In this document: piece after piece, positions 50,694 through 60,787 of the stretch
Position numbering within the stretch: the first letter of the stretch is position 1
How the letters are laid out: each line of letters begins with the position of its first letter
Assembly: GCF_020463795.1 (NCBI RefSeq)
Contig: NZ_CP080025.1
Location: 2,049,001-2,113,000 of the forward strand
Origin: Echinicola marina
GTDB taxonomy: Bacteria; Bacteroidota; Bacteroidia; Cytophagales; Cyclobacteriaceae
Length of the DNA stretch: 64,000 bases
Direction of reading: 5' to 3'
Made by a program: the position numbers and the translations under genes
The notes under the pieces: generated by a model
What the model saw: only the letters and a program-made list of their open reading frames with translations
What the model was told of the DNA's origin: nothing
Databases searched by the model: none

Positions 50694-51835
50694 TCTGTCT
50701 CTTTTTTTCTTAGGACTTTGGCCATGTTAAAGGAAAGATCAGCAAAAAGGATTTTGGCATTTGCGTTTCTTTCTAAGTGGTAGTGAGCGGTGTTCAGTAA
50801 TTGGTAAATACTGAGGATTTTATTTTCGGTCAGCGCTTTTAGACTGAAGTTTTCTATAAATTCCATGTCGTTTGGAGCGGTACGCATCAGATCTTCCAGT
50901 TGACTTCTTTTCAACAAACTTTCCCTTAGTATGTTTAGGCCAGTCAGGAAAAGGGCTTTTTGCCCTTCCTTGTCCAAGGTTTGGAAGTTGTCCGACCAAG
51001 AAAGAATATTATTGATGTCCAGTGTGAAACAAAGCCGCATCCAGTCCCGGAATTTAGCGGTGTTTTCGTCGACTACCTGATCTGCCAGTCGATAAGCTTC
51101 CCGCATGTTTCCATTGGCCAAAGGGGCGATTTGCATTCCTGCCTCTCGGGAGCAGAGTCCTTCGGCAATGAGGTGATCCTTGATCTCTTCATCAGTAAAT
51201 GCCCTTACCAAGACTTTTTGGGTCCTGGAAAGAATAGTCGTCAGCAGCTGCTCCGGTTGATGGGCAATCATTAAGAACAAGGTCTTTTCAGGTGGCTCTT
51301 CCAAAACTTTCAATAGGGCATTGGCCGAGGCGGTATGCATCAGTTCTGGGATCCAAACCAGGATCACTTTATATCCTCCCTCAAATGATTTAAGGGAAAT
51401 GGTTTTTATAATTTGCTTGGCGGCAGCTTTGGAGATGTTCAGTTGCTTCTTCTCAAATCCATTATGGTATATCCAGTCTTGAAGGCTTCCGTAGGGCCTC
51501 TGTAGCACAAACTCCCTCCATGGGCCAAGGATGTCTACTTTTTTGCCATTTCCATCATCATCTTCTTTGACAAGGCTTCCGGGCACAGGGAAAGTAAAGC
51601 TCAGGTCGGGGTGAACCAGTTTTGCCATTTTTTGGCAGGCACTGCATACGCCACAGGCATCTTGTTCGCTTGGATTTTCACAGTTGACATAAGTGGCCAA
51701 AGCCAGGGCCATTTTTAGGTTGGCAGAACCTTCTGGGCCATGAAATAGCAAAGCATGGGCCAAATGATTGTTTTTGATGGCCTTGATGAGCTTGTCTTTG
51801 GTTTCTTGTAAGCCTGGAATAGATGAAAATAGCAT
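50690..51835 (-). CDS. holB: DNA polymerase III subunit delta-prime
   Basis: This 381-aa clamp-loader subunit has an AAA+ fold with a degenerate Walker A (HGPEGSANLKMALALA), a zinc-binding module (CENPSEQDACGVCSACQ) and the KVLEEPPEKTLFLMIAHQPEQLLTTILSRTQ sensor region. The weak Walker A is normal for delta-prime. It is encoded between the GlmU-like gene and the RimB-like gene in the minus-strand operon. Confidence 0.9.
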   Translation of the reverse strand: MLFSSIPGLQETKDKLIKAIKNNHLAHALLFHGPEGSANLKMALALATYVNCENPSEQDACGVCSACQKMAKLVHPDLSFTFPVPGSLVKEDDDGNGKKVDILGPWREFVLQRPYGSLQDWIYHNGFEKKQLNISKAAAKQIIKTISLKSFEGGYKVILVWIPELMHTASANALLKVLEEPPEKTLFLMIAHQPEQLLTTILSRTQKVLVRAFTDEEIKDHLIAEGLCSREAGMQIAPLANGNMREAYRLADQVVDENTAKFRDWMRLCFTLDINNILSWSDNFQTLDKEGQKALFLTGLNILRESLLKRSQLEDLMRTAPNDMEFIENFSLKALTENKILSIYQLLNTAHYHLERNANAKILFADLSFNMAKVLRKKETE

Positions 51836-51850
51836 GTTTGTTCTTTTCGC

Positions 51851-53053
51851 TTATACTTTCTTATCCCAAATGCGATAAGCCTTGGTCATGTCATATATAT
51901 GTTGAAGCAAAGATTTTTCAGTGTCATCAAAGCTGAACCCTCTCCTTTCAATTACTTTGCTTGCAGTTTCCTCAAACTTTTTGAATTGGAAAGTGGTGAA
52001 ACCAGCTGCTCCGCCCCAAGAAAAGGAAGGTACGAAGTTTCTAGGAAATCCCGATCCGAAAATATTTGCTCCCACACCTACCACTGTTCCAGTATTAAAC
52101 ATGGTGTTGATGCCACATTTGGAATGGTCTCCCATCATCAATCCACAAAACTGAAGGCCTGAATTGGCAAAGCCGCCTTTGGTATAATCCCAGATTTTCA
52201 CTGGAGCATAATTGTTTTTTAGGTTGGATATATTGGTATCGGCACCAAAATTACACCATTCTCCTATGACAGAGTTGCCTATAAAACCATCATGGCCTTT
52301 ATTGCTATAGCCAAAGATGACTGTGTTGGATACTTCACCGCCTACTTTTGAATATGGTCCTATGGTATTGTCACCCCGCATTTTTCCACCCATATTGACC
52401 ACTGCACCTTCGCAAAGTGCAAAGGGGCCTTTGATTATAGCGCCTTCCTGGATCTGTGCATTTTTTCCAATATAGATAGGCCCATCTTCTGCATTAAGGA
52501 TGGCGGCCCGGATCTGTGTCCCTTCTTCCACGAAGATCATCTCTGGATTGTAAACGCGCGTATGGGGATCGTTTATGGCAGCAGAGTTGCGGTTGTTGGT
52601 GAGCAGGGCAAAGTCTTTCCGGAGTTCAAGGCCATTGTGTTGAAAGATGTGCCAGTTTCTATGGATAAGGGTGATTTCTCCCGTGTGTTCGATGGATTGA
52701 TATTTTTCCTTGATTTCATCTATAGAGAAATCAGAAGCTTGCGTAATAAGGGTAGCCAAAAGCGTATTGTCCTTATATAAGGCTTGGCCTTGTTGCAGGG
52801 ATTTGATGGCTGTGGTCAATCCATGATCTGGGCAGAGCCCACCATTGATGAATAATTTTGCCTCTTTCTGCTGAGGGAATTTGTCTTTTAAATAATCCTG
52901 TGTGAAAAATCCAGCTTTGGTATTAAGGTGTTTTTCCCATTTTTCACTGATTTTTAATATGCCCACCCGGATTTCTGCCACTGGGCGCGTAAAAGTAAAA
53001 GGTAATAATGAACCCCTGTATGTAGGGTCATCAAATAATGTAATTGCCTCCAT
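51851..53053 (-). CDS. GlmU family sugar-nucleotidyltransferase-like protein
   Basis: This 400-aa protein begins at the ATG at 53053 (MEAITLFDDP). It has an N-terminal nucleotidyltransferase-like part (TFTRPVAEIRVGILKISEKW) and a left-handed beta-helix C-terminus with hexapeptide repeats (AAILNAEDGPIYIGKNAQIQEGAIIKG). It belongs to the GlmU-family group of Bacteroidota whose substrate is not firmly known. It is 15 bp from holB. Confidence 0.87.
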   Translation of the reverse strand: MEAITLFDDPTYRGSLLPFTFTRPVAEIRVGILKISEKWEKHLNTKAGFFTQDYLKDKFPQQKEAKLFINGGLCPDHGLTTAIKSLQQGQALYKDNTLLATLITQASDFSIDEIKEKYQSIEHTGEITLIHRNWHIFQHNGLELRKDFALLTNNRNSAAINDPHTRVYNPEMIFVEEGTQIRAAILNAEDGPIYIGKNAQIQEGAIIKGPFALCEGAVVNMGGKMRGDNTIGPYSKVGGEVSNTVIFGYSNKGHDGFIGNSVIGEWCNFGADTNISNLKNNYAPVKIWDYTKGGFANSGLQFCGLMMGDHSKCGINTMFNTGTVVGVGANIFGSGFPRNFVPSFSWGGAAGFTTFQFKKFEETASKVIERRGFSFDDTEKSLLQHIYDMTKAYRIWDKKV

Positions 53054-53066
53054 GGTACAAAAATAG

Positions 53067-53102
53067 AAAAGTCTCTTGGAATACAATTTCCAAGAGACTT
53101 TT
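53067..53102 (-). terminator. Terminator of the L31 gene
   Basis: AAAAGTCTCTTGGAA pairs with TTCCAAGAGACTTTT, and the minus strand continues into a T-rich CTATTTTTG. It lies between the L31 stop and the GlmU-like start. Confidence 0.75.
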
Positions 53103-53131
53103 AAAACGCTTTTTTACAGAAAAGAAATGAA

Positions 53132-53377
53132 TTACTTCTTCTTGTATCTTCTGTTGAATTTCTCTACTCGACCCGCAGTGTCCAATAGCATCTTCTTACC
53201 AGTGTAGAATGGATGAGAGTTTGAGCTTACTTCTATTTTGTAAACTGGATACTCATTTCCGTCTTCCCAAGTGATCGTCTCGTTAGTTTCGATAGTAGAC
53301 TTGGTAATGAATTTATATTCACTGGAAGTGTCATAAAAAACAACCTCTCTGTAGTTTGGATGAATGTCTTTTTTCAT
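53132..53377 (-). CDS. rpmE: 50S ribosomal protein L31, type B
   Basis: This 81-aa protein matches L31 type B, with [36 protein letters not shown] and a basic end. The CxxC zinc site of type A L31 is absent, so it works without zinc. It is monocistronic, with its own promoter and terminator. Confidence 0.96.
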   Translation of the reverse strand: MKKDIHPNYREVVFYDTSSEYKFITKSTIETNETITWEDGNEYPVYKIEVSSNSHPFYTGKKMLLDTAGRVEKFNRRYKKK

Positions 53378-53422
53378 GGTAATCCCTATTTATATTAAAT
53401 GTCGCTTTTTCAAATGGAGGCA

Positions 53423-53453
53423 CAAAGTTATCCTTTTTTGTAAAAGCCTCCAA
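53423..53453 (-). promoter_or_regulatory. Promoter of the L31 gene
   Basis: On the minus strand TTG (53453-53451) and TAACTTTG (53430-53423) are 20 bp apart, an excellent match to the Bacteroidota consensus. Confidence 0.8.
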
Positions 53454-53686
53454 ATGTTTATCAATGAATTATTTAACTAGAAGGGGTTCAGCCAACTAAT
53501 CCAGTGCAAAATTGTGAAAAAAATGCCGGATATCAGCAATAGAGGTGATAAAATTTGAAAGCTTGGAGTTTGATGGTCAGCTAAGAAGACTTGATCAAAA
53601 CGCTTTTTTATTGAAAAAGCCTCGTTTTCATCTAATATTGTTTTAATTTTTGTAGTTGAATAGAAGAATTATGTGAATAATTGCCC
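53454..53686. other. Divergent spacer
   Basis: It is AT-rich with no gene visible. The RemB-like promoter should lie here; a TAATATTG / TTTTAATTTTTG region near 53636-53651 is a weak candidate. Confidence 0.35.
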
Positions 53687-55363
53687 ATGAAAAGATTTTT
53701 ACTATCTCTTACTGCTAGTGTTTTCCTGTTTCCATTTTGTTTTGCCCAGAGTGCTTATATTGATTTCAATAGGGATTATTACCATTTAATAGATCGTTAT
53801 GAAATTTTGGGAGGAAATTTTAACTCTTCCTTCCACACCGGCTATAAACCGTATAGAAGAGATGATGTGGCTGACTTTTTGGAAACCATCGATGAACAGT
53901 ATGTGTCTAAGGTGGATGCATTTAATATCAATTTCCTGAAAAACGATAATTGGGAATTTATAGAGGAGGAAACGGATTTTTCCAAGAAGCCATTGTGGAA
54001 AGCCTTATATAAAAAGCCTTCGGATTTTTATTATCACAGAGATAAGGTGGTAGATGTGCACGTCAATCCAGTGTTGTATTTCCGGGGAGGGAGGGATAGT
54101 GAACAGGATTTTATGAATTTCAAAAACTCTAGGGGTATTGCTGTCAGGGGGAGTGTGGATAGAAAAGTGGGTTTTTTCACCTATTTAAGTACCAATGAGG
54201 TGATCTTTCCCTCTTGGATAGATACCTACGCAAAGCATAACGGTGCAGTGCCAGGTGAAGGGTTTTGGAAGACTTATGGGGATCATGGTTATAGTTATTT
54301 TTCTGCAAGGGGCTATGTGACCGTTCAGGTCAGTAAGCATATTTCTGCCCAGATGGGCCATGATAGAAATTTTATTGGTGAGGGGTACAGGTCCATGGTG
54401 CTTTCTGATTTTTCCAATCCCTATATGTTTTTTAAACTGAACACAAGGGTATGGAAACTCCAGTTTACCAATACTTGGGCCCAGTTAAATGCAGATGTTT
54501 TTTTGGATAGAATAGGTAGACCTACCGATGGTAGGTATCCTAAGAAGTTTTTTAGTCTGCATCGCTTAGGTTTGAACTTGGGTAAAAAATTCAATATCGG
54601 CGTCTTTGAATCTGTAATGGCCAATAAGGCGGATTGGACTTATTTTAATCCGATTATATTTTACCGGTGGGTAGAACATCAATTAGGAACTCCCGATCAA
54701 GTAATGTTAGGGACGGATTTTAAATGGAATATGGCCAATTCCATGCAGTTTTATGGACAATTTGCTTTGGATGAATTTGTTTTTGGAGAATTTTTTGGAC
54801 AGGATGGAAAAAACTCTAGCAGAAATAAGCATGGTTTACAGCTAGGATATAAGTATATCAATGTATTCAATATTCCCAATTTGGATCTGCAGTTGGAGTA
54901 TAATCAAGCAAGGCCCTATACCTATCAGGAAAAGGAGGAATACCAGGCTTATACCAATTACCGTACTCCGCTAACCCATCCCAGAGGGGCTAATTTCAGG
55001 GAAATGATTGGTATTCTTCGTTACCAGCCGCTTCCAAAACTATCATTCAATTTTATAGGTGTTTACCATTATTATGGAGCAGATCCCAATGAGGAAACCA
55101 ATATGGGTGGTGATTTGTTGAAAAACAGATTGGAAGGAACTGATGGTTTGGGACTTTATGGGCATACCATAGGACAGGGGGTGGAAAGCAGGATGCTTAT
55201 TGGAAACTTTAGGGCTTCCTATATGCTGCGACATAATTTGTTTTTGGATGCGGGGCATAGTTATCGCAAGCATACAGCCCAAAATTTGGATAGTCCTGAA
55301 GTAAGTCAGTATTCGCAGCTATCCTTAAGACTGAATATAGCCAGAGAAGATTTTAATTATTAA
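53687..55363 (+). CDS. RemB-like outer-membrane protein (gliding/capsule type)
   Basis: This 558-aa protein begins at the ATG at 53687 with a signal peptide (MKRFLLSLTASVFLFPFCFAQ). It is built of amphipathic strands of an outer-membrane barrel, including HISAQMGHDRNFIGEGYRSMVLSDFS and YHRDKVVDVHVNPVLYF. It resembles the RemB family of Flavobacterium gliding proteins and related Wzi/CapW-type capsule-assembly barrels. RemB contributes to surface adhesion and motility; whether this species glides is unknown. It is followed by an MsbA-type exporter. Confidence 0.72.
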   Translation: MKRFLLSLTASVFLFPFCFAQSAYIDFNRDYYHLIDRYEILGGNFNSSFHTGYKPYRRDDVADFLETIDEQYVSKVDAFNINFLKNDNWEFIEEETDFSKKPLWKALYKKPSDFYYHRDKVVDVHVNPVLYFRGGRDSEQDFMNFKNSRGIAVRGSVDRKVGFFTYLSTNEVIFPSWIDTYAKHNGAVPGEGFWKTYGDHGYSYFSARGYVTVQVSKHISAQMGHDRNFIGEGYRSMVLSDFSNPYMFFKLNTRVWKLQFTNTWAQLNADVFLDRIGRPTDGRYPKKFFSLHRLGLNLGKKFNIGVFESVMANKADWTYFNPIIFYRWVEHQLGTPDQVMLGTDFKWNMANSMQFYGQFALDEFVFGEFFGQDGKNSSRNKHGLQLGYKYINVFNIPNLDLQLEYNQARPYTYQEKEEYQAYTNYRTPLTHPRGANFREMIGILRYQPLPKLSFNFIGVYHYYGADPNEETNMGGDLLKNRLEGTDGLGLYGHTIGQGVESRMLIGNFRASYMLRHNLFLDAGHSYRKHTAQNLDSPEVSQYSQLSLRLNIAREDFNY

Positions 55364-55394
55364 ACAAAAGTGGAGGAGGTTTTTTCCTAAGTAC

Positions 55395-57227
55395 ATGAGG
55401 ACCTATTTAAGAATTCTGGCCTATGCCAGACCATACAGACAATATTTTCCTTTTTATATAGTATATGCATTTCTGGCAATCATTTTTGGTTTGCTAAATT
55501 TCACTTTGCTCAAACCCTTGTTTGATGTGATTTTTGAACAGGTGAATCCGGAAGAGCTGGAAAAATATGCCCATCAGCCCGATTTTTCTTTTACCATAGA
55601 TTATTTTATGCACCTTTTTAACCATTATTTTATTCAGGTAGCAGAAATGCATGGGAAGTTTGGGACTTTGGTTTATGTCTGTATTATTATCGTGGTTTCG
55701 GTATTCCTCTCCAATCTATTTACGTATTTGTCTGGAGTGGTTCTGGCCAAGGTGCGTGCTGATGTGATCAAAAAGATGCGTATGAATGTCTTTGATCAGG
55801 TGAGTCGAATGCATATCGGTTATTTTTCCAATGAGCGGAAAGGAGACCTGATGTCCAAAATGACCAATGATATTCAAGAAGTAGAAAATAGCGTGGTTCA
55901 ATCTCTGAGGGTTGTTTTTAGAGAACCTGTTACCATTATTTTATACTTTGGAGCCTTGTTTTTTATGTCAGTAAAGCTGACCATTTTTACTATTTTGATT
56001 ATTCCGATTTCAGGGGCATTGATTGGAGGGATTACCAAGCGACTGAAAAAGAAGGCCATTGAAAGCCAAGAGTCATTGGGGAGGATTGTAAATATTTTGG
56101 ATGAAACCATAGGGGGAATGCGTGTGGTGAAAGCCTTTGGTGCAAGGAATTATGTTTATGATAAATTTGACGAGGAGACAGGAAAGTATTCTTCTATTAA
56201 TGTTTCAATGGCACGCAGGAATGAGCTGGCCTCTCCAATGTCTCAGTTTTTGGGCGTTTTTGTTGTGGCAGGTATCCTTTTGTATGGAGGCAGTTTGGTT
56301 CTTAATAATGCTTCAGATTTAAGTGCCAGTGAATTTTTGGCTTATATTATTTTATTTACTCAGGTACTTAATCCTGCAAAGGAAATTTCTAGAGCCATGA
56401 GTACCATTCAAAGGGGCTTGGCATCTGCAGAAAGAATTTTTAAGGTGATAGATACTCCTTCGGAAATCCAAGATGCAGTATCTCCCAGATCTCTTGCTCA
56501 ATTCAATAGTAAGGTGGAGTTTGATCATGTCAATTTTGGATACGAGCATGTGTTGGTATTAAAGGATATTCATTTTACCTTAGAGAAGGGGAAAACCATC
56601 GCTTTGGTGGGGCCATCCGGGGGAGGGAAATCTACTATTGCTGATTTATTGCCTAGGTTTTATGATCCTCTTGATGGCATCGTGAAGTTAGATGGAGTGA
56701 ACATCAAGGATTACAAAATTGCTGATTTGAGAAACTTAGTAGGGATTGTTACCCAAGAGTCAATACTGTTTAATGATACAGTATTTAATAATATTGCTTT
56801 TGGGCTGAAAGATGTGTCCATGGATGCGGTGATAAAGGCTGCAAAGATTGCCAATGCGCATGAGTTTATAGAGAAATTGGAGGAGGGGTATCAGACCAAT
56901 ATTGGAGAACGTGGCAGTAAATTGTCTGGCGGGCAAAGGCAGCGGTTGAGTATTGCACGGGCAGTTTTGAAAAATCCACCTATCCTGATACTGGATGAAG
57001 CCACTTCAGCATTGGACTCCGAGTCGGAACGTTTGGTGCAGGAAGCATTGACCAATTTGATGAGTCATAGGACTACACTGGTGATTGCGCACCGCTTAAG
57101 CACCATACAGCATGCTGATGAGATATTGGTGATACAGCAAGGTGAAATAGTGGAAAGAGGAACGCATGAGAGCCTGATGGAAAAAGAAGGTTTGTACAAG
57201 AAGCTTTCCTCAATGCAGTCAGTTTAG
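55395..57227 (+). CDS. MsbA-like ABC exporter (fused permease-ATPase)
   Basis: This 610-aa half-transporter has six membrane helices in the first 330 residues, then an ATPase with Walker A GPSGGGKST, Q-loop VTQESILF, signature LSGGQRQR and Walker B ILILDEATSALD. It is of the lipid A/lipid flippase type. GGAGG-like DNA precedes the start. It is 31 bp downstream of the RemB-like gene and may be cotranscribed with the following small membrane protein. Confidence 0.93.
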   Translation: MRTYLRILAYARPYRQYFPFYIVYAFLAIIFGLLNFTLLKPLFDVIFEQVNPEELEKYAHQPDFSFTIDYFMHLFNHYFIQVAEMHGKFGTLVYVCIIIVVSVFLSNLFTYLSGVVLAKVRADVIKKMRMNVFDQVSRMHIGYFSNERKGDLMSKMTNDIQEVENSVVQSLRVVFREPVTIILYFGALFFMSVKLTIFTILIIPISGALIGGITKRLKKKAIESQESLGRIVNILDETIGGMRVVKAFGARNYVYDKFDEETGKYSSINVSMARRNELASPMSQFLGVFVVAGILLYGGSLVLNNASDLSASEFLAYIILFTQVLNPAKEISRAMSTIQRGLASAERIFKVIDTPSEIQDAVSPRSLAQFNSKVEFDHVNFGYEHVLVLKDIHFTLEKGKTIALVGPSGGGKSTIADLLPRFYDPLDGIVKLDGVNIKDYKIADLRNLVGIVTQESILFNDTVFNNIAFGLKDVSMDAVIKAAKIANAHEFIEKLEEGYQTNIGERGSKLSGGQRQRLSIARAVLKNPPILILDEATSALDSESERLVQEALTNLMSHRTTLVIAHRLSTIQHADEILVIQQGEIVERGTHESLMEKEGLYKKLSSMQSV

Positions 57228-57259
57228 TATATTAGTTAGTAAAACCCAATTTTAAACAT

Positions 57260-57625
57260 ATGAAAAAAATAACAAGCATATTTCAGCTTTTGGTAGCGCT
57301 ATTTTTTGGAGTTGCATTGGTCTTCTTTTTAGCGTTTGATAGTGTGAAAAACGGCTTCAATATCGAGGAGCTTACCGCTGGGAAAGTGGTGGTTTGGATG
57401 CTGGTCGGATTTGTGATTTATTTGTTGGCTTGGTTATTTCAAAGCATGTATGCTGGCGGGCTTAATAAAAAGATCATGAAAATGGAAAGTGAAAATAATA
57501 GCTTAAAAGCCAAACTTTATGATATCGAACAAGGAAAGAAATCAAGGGTGGGTGAAGAGGTGACGAATGCTTCAGAGGAGGAAAAGGATTCCTCAGTGAT
57601 TAAGCCCCGTCAAAACATCAAATAG
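57260..57625 (+). CDS. Small two-helix membrane protein with coiled coil
   Basis: This 121-aa protein has two membrane helices (about 8-28 and 44-66) and a charged coiled-coil tail (KKIMKMESENNSLKAKLYDIEQ), ending in a disordered acidic region. The layout recalls LapA-like or DUF1049-type proteins, but there is no firm match. It lies 33 bp after the ABC exporter and ends before a terminator. Confidence 0.55.
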   Translation: MKKITSIFQLLVALFFGVALVFFLAFDSVKNGFNIEELTAGKVVVWMLVGFVIYLLAWLFQSMYAGGLNKKIMKMESENNSLKAKLYDIEQGKKSRVGEEVTNASEEEKDSSVIKPRQNIK

Positions 57626-57661
57626 TAGAAAGTAAAACACTAGTATAATAATTAGTATATT

Positions 57662-57690
57662 AGGAAATCTCGAAAAGAGATTTCCTTTTT
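57662..57690 (+). terminator. Terminator before the YifB gene
   Basis: GGAAATCTC and GAGATTTCC form a 9-bp stem with a short A-rich loop, followed by a T run. It ends the upstream operon just before yifB. Confidence 0.8.
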
Positions 57691-57713
57691 TATTATCAAG
57701 AATAAATTATCAA

Positions 57714-59252
57714 ATGGTAGCTAAAACTTTTGGAAGCACGGTGTCCGGAGTCGATGCCAAGCTGATTACAATAGAAGTAAATGTAGGTCAGGGAACAAGT
57801 TTTTATATGGTAGGCCTACCGGACAGTGCGGTAAAGGAAAGCCAGCAAAGGGTGGAATCAGCCTTGAAATATTTTGGTTATAGGATGCCCCGGCAAAAAG
57901 TAGTTGTCAATTTGGCCCCGGCAGATATCCGTAAAGAGGGCTCAGCTTATGATCTTCCCATTGCCATGGGGATATTAAAAGCATCTGAGCAGGTCGGCTT
58001 TCCGGAATTGGAGCAGTATGTCATCATGGGCGAATTGTCCCTAGATGGTCAGCTAAGGCCTATCAAGGGCGTATTGCCCATAGCCATAGAAGCAAGAAGG
58101 TCAGGTTTCAAGGGGGTGATCTTACCTAAAATGAATGCTTCGGAAGCCTCTATCGTTAATAATTTGGATGTGATCGGTGTAGAGACCTTGGAAGAGGCAA
58201 TAGGTTTTTTGGATGGGGAATTGGAGATCGAACCATTGGTGACCGATACTCGGGACATATTTTACCACAGCCTGGAGGATTACGAATTTGACTTTGCGGA
58301 TGTCCAAGGGCAGGACAATATCAAAAGGGCCATGGAGATAGCCGCAGCAGGAGGCCATAATGTGGTGATGATTGGCCCTCCAGGTGCTGGTAAAACCATG
58401 TTGGCCAAAAGGCTGCCTTCCATTTTACCTCCTTTGACTTTACAGGAAGCTTTGGAAACCACTAAAATTCATTCTGTCGCAGGAAGACTAGGAAATGAAG
58501 CAACACTTATAGCACAAAGACCTTTTCGCTCTCCCCATCATACCATAAGTGATGTGGCGTTGGTCGGTGGAGGGGGCAATCCCCAGCCGGGAGAAATCTC
58601 CCTTTCGCATAATGGGGTGCTATTTTTAGATGAATTGCCGGAGTTTAAAAGGACGGTGCTTGAGGTAATGCGCCAACCTCTGGAAGAGCGTAAGGTAACC
58701 ATCAGCCGGGCAAAAGTCTCTGTGGACTATCCTGCTAATTTTATGTTGATTGCCAGCATGAACCCATGCCCATGTGGCTATTATAATCATCCTGATAAGG
58801 AGTGTGTTTGCGCACCAGGGGTAGTTCAGCGATATTTGAACAAGGTAAGCGGTCCCTTATTGGATAGGATTGATCTGCATGTGGAGGTAACCCCCGTGAA
58901 GTTTGAAGAAATGACTTCCATGAATAAGGCAGAAGACAGTTCCTCTATTAGGGAAAGGGTGATTGCGGGAAGGGAAATGCAGGTGAAACGTTTTGAAGAG
59001 CATAAAGATATCTACTGCAATGCCATGATGCCATCGCATTTGGTTAAAGAAGTGTGTCAGATCAATGAAGGAGGAAAAAAACTGCTGAAAACCGCTATGG
59101 AAAGATTGGGGTTGTCTGCCCGAGCTTATGATAGGATCTTGAAAGTAGCGAGGACGATAGCGGATTTGTCAGGAAGTGAGCAGATTAAAGTAGAACATCT
59201 GGCAGAGGCTATTCAGTACAGAAGTTTGGATCGTGAAGGATGGGCAGGTTAA
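57714..59252 (+). CDS. yifB: YifB/ComM family Mg-chelatase-like AAA ATPase
   Basis: This 512-aa ATPase has an N-terminal Lon-protease-like fold (about 1-170) and a Mg-chelatase AAA core with Walker A GPPGAGKTMLAKRLP, Walker B VLFLDELPEFKR and a zinc-like CPCGYYNHPDKECVC insert. A C-terminal helical domain follows. ComM in other bacteria promotes branch migration during natural transformation. Length and motifs are complete. It is monocistronic. Confidence 0.93.
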   Translation: MVAKTFGSTVSGVDAKLITIEVNVGQGTSFYMVGLPDSAVKESQQRVESALKYFGYRMPRQKVVVNLAPADIRKEGSAYDLPIAMGILKASEQVGFPELEQYVIMGELSLDGQLRPIKGVLPIAIEARRSGFKGVILPKMNASEASIVNNLDVIGVETLEEAIGFLDGELEIEPLVTDTRDIFYHSLEDYEFDFADVQGQDNIKRAMEIAAAGGHNVVMIGPPGAGKTMLAKRLPSILPPLTLQEALETTKIHSVAGRLGNEATLIAQRPFRSPHHTISDVALVGGGGNPQPGEISLSHNGVLFLDELPEFKRTVLEVMRQPLEERKVTISRAKVSVDYPANFMLIASMNPCPCGYYNHPDKECVCAPGVVQRYLNKVSGPLLDRIDLHVEVTPVKFEEMTSMNKAEDSSSIRERVIAGREMQVKRFEEHKDIYCNAMMPSHLVKEVCQINEGGKKLLKTAMERLGLSARAYDRILKVARTIADLSGSEQIKVEHLAEAIQYRSLDREGWAG

Positions 59253-59674
59253 AACAAAATTTTCAATAAGTTTTGAGCTAAATTTGAATAATTATATGAT
59301 TAGAAAAATGATATTATATTTCCAGTATTTGTATTTTGAAAAAGTAGTATTGAAATATTCTTATAAAATTATTGTACTTTAATGATTGTTAAGTTTTGCA
59401 AATAAATATGAAATGCTTTTATTTGCAGACAAAGTTGTTGTCACCCTTATATATACAATCCAACTAATTCAACACACTTTTTTCTTTAGAAAGTCAGTTA
59501 AAGAAAGGGGCCATCCGCTTAAGCGGATGGCTTTGTTGTTTTGACCCGAAATTATTCTTTTTGGGTACAATCATAGGGTAAATGCAAAAAATGGAGAGAA
59601 AGAATATTCAGATCAAGCCTGGCCTGAAAATAGGTTGTTAATCGCTTACCTTTCTCATAATAATTCAATTTCGA
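59253..59674. other. Spacer with an orphan terminator
   Basis: No protein gene is supported. A strong hairpin with a T run at 59510-59536 ends a 260-bp AT-rich stretch, which could encode a small RNA. Only a 28-codon frame occurs in the stretch. Confidence 0.45.
59510..59536 (+). terminator. Orphan intrinsic terminator
   Basis: GCCATCCGCTT and AAGCGGATGGC form a perfect 22-nt palindrome followed by a T-rich stretch. The nearest upstream plus-strand gene (yifB) ends 258 bp before it. Confidence 0.7.
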
Positions 59675-60787
59675 TTAGTTCTTGATTTTTTTGAAAGCCT
59701 GTTCTAGGTCTTCTAGAAGGTCTTCCAAATGTTCCAGGCCGACAGAAACACGGATAAGATTTTGCGGGGTTTTGGTATCGGGGCCTTCTACTGCAGCTCT
59801 TCTTTCAATAAGGCTTTCCACACCGCCCAAGCTAGTAGCATTACTGAAGAATTTGAGGTGGGAGATGAATTTGTCCGCATTTTCCGGTCCTCCTTTTATT
59901 AGAAAAGAAAGGATTCCCCCAAAACCAGTCATTTGATTTGCGGCTATCTGATGACCGGGATGCTGTGTTAATCCTGGATAAAAGACATTTTCGACCATTG
60001 GATGCTGATTCAAGAAGGTGGCGATAATCCCAGCATGCTCGGCATGGCCTTTCATTCTATAGGCCAAGGTTTTTATGCTTCTGGTTAGGTAATAGCAGTC
60101 AAAAGGAGAAGGGACCGCTCCCCCGGTTTTTTGAACATTTAGTATTTGATCCCAAAACTTATTTTCCTCTTTTGTAATCAATGCCCCTCCAAGAATATCA
60201 CTGTGCCCCCCGAGGTATTTGGTCGTACTATGCATCACCATATCGGCTCCTAGTTTCAAAGGATTTTGGAATACAGGAGTGGCGAAGGTATTGTCGCAAA
60301 TAGAGATAATATCATTTTCCCTAGCCAATTTACATAGGGCCTTGATGTCACTGATTTTTAGTAATGGATTGGAAGGACTTTCTATCCAAATGAGTTTAGT
60401 ATTGGGTTGAAGGCTTTTTTTGAGTTTTTGGCTATAACTAAGGTCAATGAATGTAACTTCCAGCTTATCATGGAATATTTCAACCAACTGTTTTTTGAGA
60501 CCATGGTACATGTCTGATGGGGCGATTACATGGCTTCCGTGAGGGAGAGCTTGAAAAACAGCCATTCCTGCGGCATTTCCTGAAGAGAAGGCTGCAGCGG
60601 ATTTTCCCATTTCAAGTTTGGCCAATAGATTTTCCAGGGCCATTCTATTGGGATTATTGGCTCGGGAATATATCAGGGAATCTTTTTGGTGTTCAAAAGT
60701 GGTGGATAGGGTAATGGGTTGAACTACCGGTCTGTGGCTGTCCGTTATCAAATTCCCTCCATGAATGGCTATGGTCTCGAATTTCAT
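59675..60787 (-). CDS. Cystathionine gamma-synthase/lyase family PLP enzyme
   Basis: This 370-aa trans-sulfuration enzyme begins at the ATG at 60787 (MKFETIAIHGG). It has SSGNAAGMAVFQAL near residue 68 and the PLP-binding Lys in VMHSTTKYLGGHSD. The C-terminal LIRVSVGLEHLEDLLEDL is typical of the Cys/Met metabolism PLP family. The exact reaction (synthase versus lyase) cannot be told by eye. It is monocistronic. Confidence 0.92.
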   Translation of the reverse strand: MKFETIAIHGGNLITDSHRPVVQPITLSTTFEHQKDSLIYSRANNPNRMALENLLAKLEMGKSAAAFSSGNAAGMAVFQALPHGSHVIAPSDMYHGLKKQLVEIFHDKLEVTFIDLSYSQKLKKSLQPNTKLIWIESPSNPLLKISDIKALCKLARENDIISICDNTFATPVFQNPLKLGADMVMHSTTKYLGGHSDILGGALITKEENKFWDQILNVQKTGGAVPSPFDCYYLTRSIKTLAYRMKGHAEHAGIIATFLNQHPMVENVFYPGLTQHPGHQIAANQMTGFGGILSFLIKGGPENADKFISHLKFFSNATSLGGVESLIERRAAVEGPDTKTPQNLIRVSVGLEHLEDLLEDLEQAFKKIKN

